Shown piece by piece: positions 34,594-42,201 of a DNA stretch of 64,000 nucleotides. The position numbers and the translations under genes were made by a program. This DNA is from Psychrobacillus sp044762745 (GTDB lineage Bacteria > Bacillota > Bacilli > Bacillales_A > Planococcaceae): the NCBI RefSeq assembly GCF_044762745.1, contig NZ_JBIWEX010000007.1, positions 62,001 through 126,000 of the forward strand. The letters run 5' to 3'. The first letter of the stretch is position 1. Each line of letters starts with the position of its first letter. A model generated the notes under the pieces. That model had not been told where the DNA came from. It did not search any database and saw nothing but the letters and a program-made list of their open reading frames with translations.

Positions 34594-35489
34594 TGTTCAT
34601 TCTCCTTTGAAATGAAATTTTCGATTCGGCTTGTTAACTGCTCCAAATCGTCTATCAATGGAGAATGGCCACAATTTGTAAGTGGGATATAAGTGGCATT
34701 CTCCCCTAAGTCCGTAACAATTTCCTGTGTCATTTCCGCTGTTACCACGTAATCACGATCTCCTCTTAATATAAGCACAGGAATCGTAATATCCTTTGCT
34801 TGATTTGTACCGTTAGCTGCTTTGTTATGTACAGCACTTATATTAAATGTATTTAGGGCATGATAGACATCTGCTAAGTTTCGTTGCGTTAGCATATCTT
34901 CTACATACGCGTCATAATCCTCTTCTTTTGGTTGGTTATGCGTATAGATTACAGCATTCCAAACGGCTTTTAATCCTTCTCTATTTTTCATATCGTATAA
35001 CCCTTGCATCGGTATTGTTTTTACTAGGTCAGACTCTACTTCTTCAATCGTTTGAAATCTTTTTGCTAAATTAGGGGAACCATCAACATTTGATGCGAAA
35101 AACGGATACCCTCTCGTTGATGCGGACGCAAGCAGTACAAGTTTCTCACAATACCCTGGATAATCGGCGACGAATTGCATACAAACCGCTCCACCAGTAG
35201 ACCAACCTATTAAGTGAAAATGCTTCAATTCTAATGCATCGACAAATCCTTTTAAATCATTTGAAAAACCTTTTATCCCTTGAACACGCGTATTATACGT
35301 AGATTCACCAAAACCTCTCAAATCAATTGCATAAACTTTATACTTCGCATCTAATTTTTCGATTAGTACATCCCAATGCATAGAAGAAGTCATATTCCCA
35401 TGAACTAACACTATAACTTCTTTCCCACCTGGACGTTCGCGATAAGCAATCTTTTCTCCGTTCTCCAACTGTACTTTAGGTAAACTCAT
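34590..35489 (-). CDS. Alpha/beta hydrolase
   Basis: A 299-residue alpha/beta-fold hydrolase: oxyanion-hole segment IVLVHGNMTSSMHWD (~26-40), nucleophile elbow HLIGWSTGGAV with the Ser near 97, an acidic residue in LRGDRDYVV (~243) and the catalytic His in TNCGHSPLID (~273). Enzymes with this wording include C-C bond hydrolases and esterases of catabolic pathways. The operon context (KAS III-like enzyme, SDR, CoA ligase) suggests ester or C-C bond cleavage in breakdown of an organic acid. It overlaps the SDR gene by four bases and lies 19 bases after the KAS III-like gene. Confidence 0.88.
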   Translation of the reverse strand: MSLPKVQLENGEKIAYRERPGGKEVIVLVHGNMTSSMHWDVLIEKLDAKYKVYAIDLRGFGESTYNTRVQGIKGFSNDLKGFVDALELKHFHLIGWSTGGAVCMQFVADYPGYCEKLVLLASASTRGYPFFASNVDGSPNLAKRFQTIEEVESDLVKTIPMQGLYDMKNREGLKAVWNAVIYTHNQPKEEDYDAYVEDMLTQRNLADVYHALNTFNISAVHNKAANGTNQAKDITIPVLILRGDRDYVVTAEMTQEIVTDLGENATYIPLTNCGHSPLIDDLEQLTSRIENFISKENEQ

Positions 35490-35508
35490 TTTTATACACT
35501 CCTTTTTT

Positions 35509-36516
35509 TTATCTTCCCCATTTAACTGCTACTGCTCCCCATGCATACCCTATCCCAGCACTAACTAAAACAGCCAAATCCCCGTCTTTTAACTTCCCTT
35601 CTTTTTGTGCTAGTTCTAATGAAATAATTTGATCCATTTGTCCAATATGCCCGTAATCGCTTAAATAAGTAGTTTGCTCACTTGTTAAACCTAACTCATG
35701 TAATACAAAGTCATGTGCTGATTTTTTCATATGAAGGATAGCTAAATAATTTATGTCTTGCTCGGAAAAACCACTTTTCAATAATGCATGTCGGATAACT
35801 TTTATAAAGTTCTGCATCGATTTCTGCTCCAGCCTAGCTTTCATCCCTTCTGGGTCCATTACATCTAGGCGATATAATCCCTTTTGCAAATGTTCCGTCG
35901 TTAAGGGCTCTTTCGTTCCACCAACTGGTACGACCACATCTTCTGAGAAAGATCCATCGGTAATAATATCAGATTCTAAAATTAGGTTTACAGGATGATC
36001 TTTTTTCAAAATCATCGCTGCCCCTCCTGCTCCAAGATTAAACATAAAGCGAGTTCGTTCATTTGTATAATCAATAAAATCACTATTACGGTAACCACCT
36101 GCAAGTAATACGGTGTTGATCGTTGCATCTGATTGCATGAAGCTTTTCGCTAATTTGATCGCCATAATCGTTGTTCCGCAGCGAAGAGCAACATCGAATC
36201 CCCACGCATGATAAGCACCTAGTTCTTCTTGCATTTTAATAGCAGCTGTCCATAAAGGATACTCCTTATGTTCTTCCCCAATATAAATAACTAAATCAAT
36301 TGTTTTTGGGTCAATATTTCCTTTTTGAAGCGCTTTTTCCGCTGCTCGAATCCCCATTGTTACCGTATGATCATCTGGACCTGGAATTGGTTTTTGCGTA
36401 ATGCCCATTTTATTTTTCACAACATGAATTGGTAAATTGGAAAGCGCAGCTATTTCTTCAGCAGTCATTACACTGTCTGGTATGTAAACACCAGTACTGA
36501 CAATCCCTATAGTCAT
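35509..36516 (-). CDS. KAS III/thiolase-fold enzyme (FabH-like)
   Basis: A 335-residue condensing-enzyme-fold protein. It has IGIVSTGVYIPD at the N-terminus, the nucleophile in DVALRCGTTIMA (Cys113), NLGAGGAAMILK (~160-171), a His in ILHMKKSAHDF (His262), and DYGHIGQMDQ where FabH proteins have an Asn in YGN (His290 here). The Cys-His-His set and the transport/catabolic context argue against a role in fatty acid initiation; a thiolase-like or acyltransferase step on 3-oxoacyl-CoA is more likely. Its start overlaps the livM stop by four bases, so it is tied to the importer. Confidence 0.85.
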   Translation of the reverse strand: MTIGIVSTGVYIPDSVMTAEEIAALSNLPIHVVKNKMGITQKPIPGPDDHTVTMGIRAAEKALQKGNIDPKTIDLVIYIGEEHKEYPLWTAAIKMQEELGAYHAWGFDVALRCGTTIMAIKLAKSFMQSDATINTVLLAGGYRNSDFIDYTNERTRFMFNLGAGGAAMILKKDHPVNLILESDIITDGSFSEDVVVPVGGTKEPLTTEHLQKGLYRLDVMDPEGMKARLEQKSMQNFIKVIRHALLKSGFSEQDINYLAILHMKKSAHDFVLHELGLTSEQTTYLSDYGHIGQMDQIISLELAQKEGKLKDGDLAVLVSAGIGYAWGAVAVKWGR

Positions 36517-37523
36517 TTTATTAGCTCCTTTCGCTTAGGAGCCGTGATGTCAACTTTCGGTTCGTTATTTTTACGTTTCCAAAAAGCATTGCGAATCGTT
36601 CCAACAATACCTCTTGGGAAAAAGATAACGGCCAATATATAAATAATTCCAAAGAAAATGATCCATCTTTCAAAAATAGGATATTCTTTTGCAAGTCCTG
36701 ATAAATAATGCTGGGCAAGTTCAATAACGCCTGCACCAATAATCGGTCCGATTAATGTTCCTACTCCTCCGATAATCGTCATGAGTAGCGCATCAAGCGT
36801 AATATCCAGCGTGAAGACACTTGTGTTTACAAAACGTAAAGAAATGGCATATAAAGAGCCTGCTAAACTTGCAACAACACCTGCAATAACCGATGCAATC
36901 ACTTTGTAATGCAATGTCTGAAAACCTAATGATTTCGTTCGTTGTTCATTTTCACGTACCGCGATTAATACTCTTCCTAATGGAGAAGACACAAACCTGC
37001 GTAATAAGAAATATACAAGCGCTAAACAGACAAGAACGAGTAGATAAAACATCACACGGTCTTTAAAAAAATCAGGTGCTCGAAACGTAAATCCATCATT
37101 CCCGTGAGTGAGCGTTCTCCACTTCTCCGCAAGTACTAAAAACAATCCAGAAACGGCAAGAGTTAACATAGCGAAAAAGTGACTCTTTAATCGGAGTGTC
37201 AATAGTCCAACTAAAAAGCTAATAACACCAGATATAACCATACCAACAACGATTGATAGTAAAAATACACTTAAAGTTTGATCAAAGCGATTGAGCATGA
37301 TTGCAGTTGCGTATGCACCCATTCCAAAAAACATCGCATGACCAAAAGATACTATTCCAGTATATCCCAATAAAATATCATAACTCATCGCCAAAATAGA
37401 GAAGATGAATATTTGTGTCAATAATATAGTCCATGTTCGTGAATCGGAAACAAAAGGGAAGACGGCGAGGGCCGCCAATAAAACTAATAAGATACCATTA
37501 TTAACTTGGAATTTAGACTTCAT
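36513..37523 (-). CDS. livM: Branched-chain amino acid-type ABC permease (LivM family)
   Basis: A 336-residue inner-membrane permease with about nine hydrophobic segments and the LivM signature GYTGIVSFGHAMFFGMGAYAT (~54-74), plus IAVRENEQRTKSLGFQTLHYK, the cytoplasmic loop that docks to the ATPases, and TIIGGVGTLIGPIIGA. It pairs with LivH. The family imports branched-chain amino acids, urea, amides and a range of aromatic or short-chain acids, so the symbol denotes family only. The operon partners favour a carboxylic acid. Confidence 0.93.
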   Translation of the reverse strand: MKSKFQVNNGILLVLLAALAVFPFVSDSRTWTILLTQIFIFSILAMSYDILLGYTGIVSFGHAMFFGMGAYATAIMLNRFDQTLSVFLLSIVVGMVISGVISFLVGLLTLRLKSHFFAMLTLAVSGLFLVLAEKWRTLTHGNDGFTFRAPDFFKDRVMFYLLVLVCLALVYFLLRRFVSSPLGRVLIAVRENEQRTKSLGFQTLHYKVIASVIAGVVASLAGSLYAISLRFVNTSVFTLDITLDALLMTIIGGVGTLIGPIIGAGVIELAQHYLSGLAKEYPIFERWIIFFGIIYILAVIFFPRGIVGTIRNAFWKRKNNEPKVDITAPKRKELIK

Positions 37524-37532
37524 TACGTATCA

Positions 37533-38393
37533 TCATCCTTTCGCAGTAAACAAACCTTGCGGACGGAATATTAATACAATGGCCATGAGCATCATATTAA
37601 CCGCAAGTGATAGAGCAGGAACATAGTACGCCATGAAACTGCCCGCAAGTCCAACGAGTATTGCTGCAAGAAGAGAACCAGGAAAACTTCCCATTCCGCC
37701 GATCACGACAACGATAAATGCTAATATCGCAAATTCCATTCCCATTTCCGCATAAATCACACCTGAATAAGGAGCCATAAGAACTCCACCTAGTGCAGCT
37801 AGTGCTGCTCCTACCATAAATACATATAAAAATACTTGTTTAATATTAATCCCAAGTGCTTGCACCATTTCCTTGTTCATCACGCCAGCCCGTACGATTA
37901 AGCCAATTTTTGTACGTTTTAAGATGTATTGAAAAATACCAAAGACAACGAATCCTACAAGGATGATAAATAGGCGATATTTAATAATAATGACATCCCC
38001 GATTTCCCAACTCCCAGATAACAATGGAGGTGTTTTCGCTGCGATTTGATTTGGTCCAAATACTACTTTAAGCATTTCCGACAAAACAATCATGAACCCG
38101 AGCGTTATTAAAATTTGTTGAATATGATTGCCGTAAACTGGTGTAATAATAAGCTTTTCCGTAATAAATCCAAGCACAATTCCCGTTACAATTGCTCCGA
38201 TAATGGCAACAGTAAAGCTATTCGTAAGCCCATAAAACCATACGCCTGAAAAAGCCCCCCACGCAAACAGACCGCCATGCGCAAAGTTTAATACATCCAT
38301 TAATCCGAATATTAATGTAAGACCTGCTGCTAAAAGAAAAATGAGCATGCCTGTCGCTAATCCATTTATCAATAAATTGATGATTAATTCCAT
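37533..38393 (-). CDS. livH: Branched-chain amino acid-type ABC permease (LivH family)
   Basis: A 286-residue permease with about eight membrane segments. It shows the LivH opening INGLATGMLIFLLAAGLTLIFGLMDVLNFAHGG, then RAGVMNKEMVQALGINIKQVF (ATPase-contact loop) and IVVVIGGMGSFPGSLLAAILVG. It forms the membrane pore with LivM. The gene lies 12 bases after livF and nine before livM, inside one transcript. Confidence 0.93.
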   Translation of the reverse strand: MELIINLLINGLATGMLIFLLAAGLTLIFGLMDVLNFAHGGLFAWGAFSGVWFYGLTNSFTVAIIGAIVTGIVLGFITEKLIITPVYGNHIQQILITLGFMIVLSEMLKVVFGPNQIAAKTPPLLSGSWEIGDVIIIKYRLFIILVGFVVFGIFQYILKRTKIGLIVRAGVMNKEMVQALGINIKQVFLYVFMVGAALAALGGVLMAPYSGVIYAEMGMEFAILAFIVVVIGGMGSFPGSLLAAILVGLAGSFMAYYVPALSLAVNMMLMAIVLIFRPQGLFTAKG

Positions 38394-38405
38394 CGTTTAC
38401 ACCCC

Positions 38406-39113
38406 TTACCCAATTCCTAAATATTGGCGTTTCAACTCTTCATTTTGGATCAATTCGCTCATTTGACCAGATTGAACGGTTTCGCCATCATCGATTAATG
38501 TGTATGTATCACCGATTCTGCTAGCCATGATAAAGTTTTGTTCTACTAAAATAATAGTAGTTTGTTTTTTCATTTCGATAATTGCTTCCATTACTTTTTC
38601 GATCACAACAGGTGCAAGGCCTTTAGAAGGTTCATCTATTAATAACAATTTGCTATCGTTAATAAAAGCCCTTGCCATCGATAACATTTGCTTTTGACCT
38701 CCCGATAAATGTCCGCCTTCTTTTTTCCAGAACTTCTTTAAATCAGGGAAAAGCTGAAGTACGTATTCTTGTCTTGCAAGTGCAGCATCATCTTCTTTTC
38801 TCATCGCAACTTTTAAATTTTCCTCTACTGTAAGTGCCCCAAAGATGCCTTGGTCCTCCGGTACATAACCAATACCGTTAGAAGCAATATGATGTGTCGC
38901 ATTTTTGGTGATTCCTTCATTCAAAAAAGTAACCGTTCCCGATGTTGCTGGAGTCAACCCCATAATCGTCTTTAACGTAGTCGTTTTTCCGGCCCCATTT
39001 CTACCTAACAAAACACTTACTTCTCCTTCTTTTGCTTCAAATGAAACACCTTGTAAAATGTGATACTGGCCAATATGCGTATGAATATTGTCTACTTTAA
39101 GCAAGATGCTCAT
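38406..39113 (-). CDS. livF: ABC transporter ATPase (LivF family)
   Basis: A 235-residue ATPase: Walker A GRNGAGKTT (~38-46), signature LSGGQKQ (~136-142), Walker B LLLIDEPSKGLAP (~155-167) and switch His near VEQN. It has the VPEDQGIFGALTVEENL wording of LivF. Together with LivG it drives the importer. Its start lies inside the last 17 bases of livG. Confidence 0.94.
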   Translation of the reverse strand: MSILLKVDNIHTHIGQYHILQGVSFEAKEGEVSVLLGRNGAGKTTTLKTIMGLTPATSGTVTFLNEGITKNATHHIASNGIGYVPEDQGIFGALTVEENLKVAMRKEDDAALARQEYVLQLFPDLKKFWKKEGGHLSGGQKQMLSMARAFINDSKLLLIDEPSKGLAPVVIEKVMEAIIEMKKQTTIILVEQNFIMASRIGDTYTLIDDGETVQSGQMSELIQNEELKRQYLGIG

Positions 39114-39870
39114 CGTATAACCCTCCTAAATAAGCATTTTGAACTGTCTCATTTTCCATAATTTCTGTTGGCGTTCCATCCGCAAGTAATCTTCCATTAA
39201 AAAGCACCATAATGGAATCCGATAAATCCATAATCATATCCATTTTATGTTCAATTAGTAAAATTGTTTTATCTCCCGTTTGTTTAATTTGTTTAATCAC
39301 GTCTAGAATGGCTGGTACTTCTTCTAATGACATTCCAGCAGTAGGTTCATCTAATAGTAAAACTTCTGTATCGAGTGCAAGTAACATCGCAATTTCTAGC
39401 TTTCGTTTCTCACCATGAGATAACTGATTTGCAATTGCATTTGCTTTGTTCGATAGTAGTACTACTTCTAGTAATTTTTCCGCTTGTATTTGGAGGTCTT
39501 TGTATGCAGTAAAATGGCGAAACATTTGATATCGGATCTTTTCTTTCGATTGGACTGCTAGTCGCACATTTTCTATTACCGTGAGATTAGGGAATACATT
39601 CGTAATTTGAAACGATCGTCCAAGTCCTTTTCTTGTGCGTTCCACAGACGAGTATTTCGCCATCGATTCCCCTCTAAAAAAGACATCTCCTTCCGTTGGC
39701 TTTAACTCGCCACTTATTAAGTTGAAAAAAGTTGTTTTTCCAGCCCCATTTGGTCCAATAATCGATTTAAAATGTTTTGCTGGCATCGTAAAATTGACAT
39801 GATCTACCGCGGTTTGCCCACCAAATTTTATCGTTAAATTCTCGGTTCTCAGTATTGGTTCCAACTTCAT
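39097..39870 (-). CDS. livG: ABC transporter ATPase (LivG family)
   Basis: A 257-residue ATPase: Walker A GPNGAGKTT (~39-47), LGRSFQITNVFPNLTVIENV (Q-loop region), signature LSHGEKRKLEIA (~149-160), Walker B VLLLDEPTAGMS (~168-179) and switch His in LLIEHKMD. The LSHGE signature is usual for LivG. A strong hairpin (39882-39935) stands between the livK stop and this start, and AGGGG precedes the start codon. Confidence 0.94.
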   Translation of the reverse strand: MKLEPILRTENLTIKFGGQTAVDHVNFTMPAKHFKSIIGPNGAGKTTFFNLISGELKPTEGDVFFRGESMAKYSSVERTRKGLGRSFQITNVFPNLTVIENVRLAVQSKEKIRYQMFRHFTAYKDLQIQAEKLLEVVLLSNKANAIANQLSHGEKRKLEIAMLLALDTEVLLLDEPTAGMSLEEVPAILDVIKQIKQTGDKTILLIEHKMDMIMDLSDSIMVLFNGRLLADGTPTEIMENETVQNAYLGGLYDEHLA

Positions 39871-39881
39871 TTACCCCTTTC

Positions 39882-39935
39882 CTCTATCGCTCTCCACATC
39901 ATAGATCCATCTCTATTACATGGAGAGCGATAGAG
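39882..39935 (-). other. Long hairpin in the livK-livG gap (mRNA processing or stability element)
   Basis: CTCTATCGCTCTCCA and TGGAGAGCGATAGAG form a perfect 15-bp stem with a 24-base loop. There is no T-run after it; the livG ribosome binding site follows instead. Such intercistronic stems are known to protect the upstream mRNA of a binding protein and let it be made in excess over the membrane parts. Confidence 0.75.
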
Positions 39936-39964
39936 CTAATTACTTAGCCTATCACTACTCAATT

Positions 39965-41230
39965 TTATTTATTGTTCAAAATTGGTGGTTCTGTTTCTTT
40001 CGGTGACAACTCTCTTATTAGAACTGGTACAGGATAGTCTACTCCTTCTTGTTTTTCTAGCTTAATAGAATAAAGAGGCTGTAGTGCTTGATGGTCATCT
40101 GGACGGAAAGTCATTGTGCCTTTTGGCGTTTCAAATGACAAACCTTCCATTATTTTGATTAGTTCATTTCCATCAGCATTACCTTCTGATTTTTTCAAAG
40201 CTTCCACGATGGCAATAGCAGCAGACATCCCACCTGGAGTGAATAAATCAGGCACTTCCCCGTTAAACCGTTTTTTATGTTCTTCGACTAACCAATCATT
40301 GATTGGATTATTAGGAAGGGTATGATAGTAAACAGAAAATCCTTCCATGCCAACTAATGGTTCCATCACAGATAAAGCAGCGATATCAGGAGCTCCTGTT
40401 GAAATTTTGATACCTTTTTCTTGTATTTTCAAATCAGCAATTTGGTTCCACGGTGAGTTCGCTCCTGCCCACACGACAAATAAGTAATCCGGTTTTTCTT
40501 GAATAATCTTTTGTAAATTGGATGTAAAATCAGCAGCAGCTGGATCTGCATATTCTTCCAGAACAATTTCAGCACCTAATTTTTCAGCAGCCGTTTTAAA
40601 TGCTGCAATTCCATCCCATCCGAATGAGTAATCGGGTGCAAATGTTGCAATTTTCACTCCTGGTTTAGCAATAGCAGCTGCACCTGCAACTGCATCTTGT
40701 GAGGAGTTACGTGCAGTTCTAAAAATATATGGATTAAACTCTGAACCTGTAATACTATCAGCAACTGCAGGCTCTACGATCATAATCTTTTCATATTCTT
40801 CTGCAAGTGGAAGTACTGCCAATGTATCGCCTGAACTAGAAGATCCAACTAGAAAGTCTACTTTATCTTCTTCTAATAGTTTCGTAGCTTTTTGTACAGC
40901 AACTTCTGGTTTTGTTTCCGTATCTTCAAAAACAACTTCAATTTTCTTACCTGCTACTTCCATTGTTCCGTCCGTAGCATATTCAAGTCCTAATTCAAAG
41001 CCATTTCGCGTTTGTTTCCCATAAGACTCAAGTGCGCCAGTCAACGATGCAAGCACACCAATTTTGATGGTACCGCCTTCTTCTGTCACTTCACTTGAGA
41101 CTGTAGTTGTTGTTCCTTCTTCTGGTTCTTTTTCTTTTGTTGTACTCGTTGTACTTGTATTATCACTACAGGCTACTGTGAAAATTAAGACGAATACGAA
41201 CATCAATAATAGGCCCAATTTCTTTGTCAT
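39965..41230 (-). CDS. livK: ABC transporter substrate-binding lipoprotein (LivK family)
   Basis: A 421-residue type I periplasmic-binding-fold lipoprotein. Signal peptide MTKKLGLLLMFVFVLIFTVA leads to the lipobox Cys21, then a Thr/Glu-rich linker, then KIGVLASLTGALESYGKQTRNGFELGL and DTETKPEVAVQKATKLLEEDKVDFLVGSSSSG typical of LivK/amide-binding proteins. It captures the substrate outside the membrane for LivHMGF. It is the first gene of a nine-gene operon whose promoter region holds a cre site and 11-bp direct repeats. The ligand is unknown; the downstream enzymes suggest an organic acid. Confidence 0.92.
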   Translation of the reverse strand: MTKKLGLLLMFVFVLIFTVACSDNTSTTSTTKEKEPEEGTTTTVSSEVTEEGGTIKIGVLASLTGALESYGKQTRNGFELGLEYATDGTMEVAGKKIEVVFEDTETKPEVAVQKATKLLEEDKVDFLVGSSSSGDTLAVLPLAEEYEKIMIVEPAVADSITGSEFNPYIFRTARNSSQDAVAGAAAIAKPGVKIATFAPDYSFGWDGIAAFKTAAEKLGAEIVLEEYADPAAADFTSNLQKIIQEKPDYLFVVWAGANSPWNQIADLKIQEKGIKISTGAPDIAALSVMEPLVGMEGFSVYYHTLPNNPINDWLVEEHKKRFNGEVPDLFTPGGMSAAIAIVEALKKSEGNADGNELIKIMEGLSFETPKGTMTFRPDDHQALQPLYSIKLEKQEGVDYPVPVLIRELSPKETEPPILNNK

Positions 41231-41252
41231 GTAAATCCCCCTTCAATCATTT

Positions 41253-41266
41253 TGTAAGCGTTCTCA
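41253..41266. promoter_or_regulatory. CcpA cre site ahead of livK
   Basis: TGTAAGCGTTCTCA fits all fixed positions of the B. subtilis cre consensus TGWAANCGNTNWCA. It lies 23 bases upstream of the livK start, at about +6 to +19 of the predicted transcript, where CcpA normally blocks transcription. It indicates glucose repression of the operon. Confidence 0.8.
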
Positions 41267-41278
41267 TGCTTCTCGTCA

Positions 41279-41314
41279 ATCTTACTGAAAAGGAGTTACA
41301 AAAGAGTTACAAAA
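41279..41314 (-). promoter_or_regulatory. livK operon promoter with two 11-bp direct repeats (SARP-like activator site)
   Basis: On the minus strand the 11-mer TTTTGTAACTC occurs twice without a gap (41304-41314 and 41293-41303), followed by CTTTTCAG (8 bases) and TAAGAT (41279-41284), a weak -10. There is no good -35. Direct repeats with 11-bp period ending 8 bases before the -10 are the described geometry of SARP/BTAD activator sites; a BTAD regulator is encoded nearby. Confidence 0.65.
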
Positions 41315-41346
41315 AAATCGTTTGTATTTAAGCAAACGATTTTTTT
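41311..41346 (-). terminator. Hairpin with T-runs upstream of the livK promoter
   Basis: AAAAAAATCGTTTG and CAAACGATTTTTTT form a perfect 14-bp stem with an 8-base loop. It could terminate stray minus-strand transcription before the liv promoter, or the arms ATCGTTTG/CAAACGAT could be an operator. The rest of the ~280 bases up to the sigma factor gene shows no clear element. Confidence 0.65.
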
Positions 41347-41628
41347 GAGACGAGCTTATGCAAGAGCAAATCATTGAGAGCTTGTTCCTAATATAGAAAA
41401 TTTGATCTATAAATATTTTAAAAGATAGAGAATTCAAATATATGGATTATTGAAGGTAGAAAAAGATTTATAATAATACTAAATAAGAAGCTAGTTTTGC
41501 TTTCTAAACCATAAAAGTGAACAACTAAGATATTTTTATCTCATACATAATTTTTTTGTTTTTTGATAGAAATGGTCATTTTACATACGTATTAAGAAGT
41601 ATAGGGCCCTTATTTTAGGAGGAAGTAA

Positions 41629-42183
41629 ATGAAAATCACGGAAGAGAATGTAGTAGAACAATTGAAACTAAGAAATGAAAAGGCACTCTTTCATATAGTT
41701 GATCAATATGGAGGCACAATCAAAATGATTATACAGAAATACTTAGGTAATTTAGAAATCATTCAAGACGAATGCCTAGACGATGTACTCCTTTTAGTTT
41801 GGCGAAATATTGATTCGTATGACAAATCAAAAAATACGCTAAGAAATTGGATTGCTGCGATTACAAAATACAAGGCAATTGATTATCAAAGGCAATATAG
41901 AAAATTTCTAAATCAATCTGAACTGACAGAAGAGATGCTTGTATCTTCAAATGACGTAGAAGAACTAATTATTGAAAATACGCTAAGTAGCCAAACGGAA
42001 AAAATGCTCGTTTTTTTAAAAAAAGAGGATCAGTTATTATTTCTACAACACTATGTCGAACAAAAAAGCGTAGAAGAATTGGCAAATGAACGTGGCATAG
42101 ATAAGTCTGTTATTTACAATCGACTATCCCGTGGACGTAGGAAGCTACGAAAGTTATTTCAAAATAAGCTTAACAATTATTAA
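41629..42183 (+). CDS. ECF-type RNA polymerase sigma factor
   Basis: A 184-residue sigma-70 family protein with region 2 (DECLDDVLLLVWRNIDSYD, then LRNWIAAITKYKAIDYQRQ, ~48-86) and region 4 (LLFLQHYVEQKSVEELANERGIDKSVIYNRLSRGRRKL, ~136-173). Regions 1.1 and 3 are absent, so it is of the extracytoplasmic-function class. The next gene, 18 bases on, encodes a DUF4179 membrane protein, the usual anti-sigma partner for such factors in Bacillales. The signal and target genes are unknown. AGGAGG precedes the start. Confidence 0.93.
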   Translation: MKITEENVVEQLKLRNEKALFHIVDQYGGTIKMIIQKYLGNLEIIQDECLDDVLLLVWRNIDSYDKSKNTLRNWIAAITKYKAIDYQRQYRKFLNQSELTEEMLVSSNDVEELIIENTLSSQTEKMLVFLKKEDQLLFLQHYVEQKSVEELANERGIDKSVIYNRLSRGRRKLRKLFQNKLNNY

Positions 42184-42201
42184 AAAAGTTAGGGTGATAA
42201 T

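Noticed and set aside
35509..36516. Calling the KAS III-like gene fabH
   Set aside because: The catalytic Asn is His, and it belongs to an import/catabolic operon rather than to a fatty acid synthesis cluster.
41311..41346. A riboswitch or attenuator leader for livK
   Set aside because: The hairpin lies upstream of the likely promoter and no leader peptide, antiterminator or known riboswitch core was seen.
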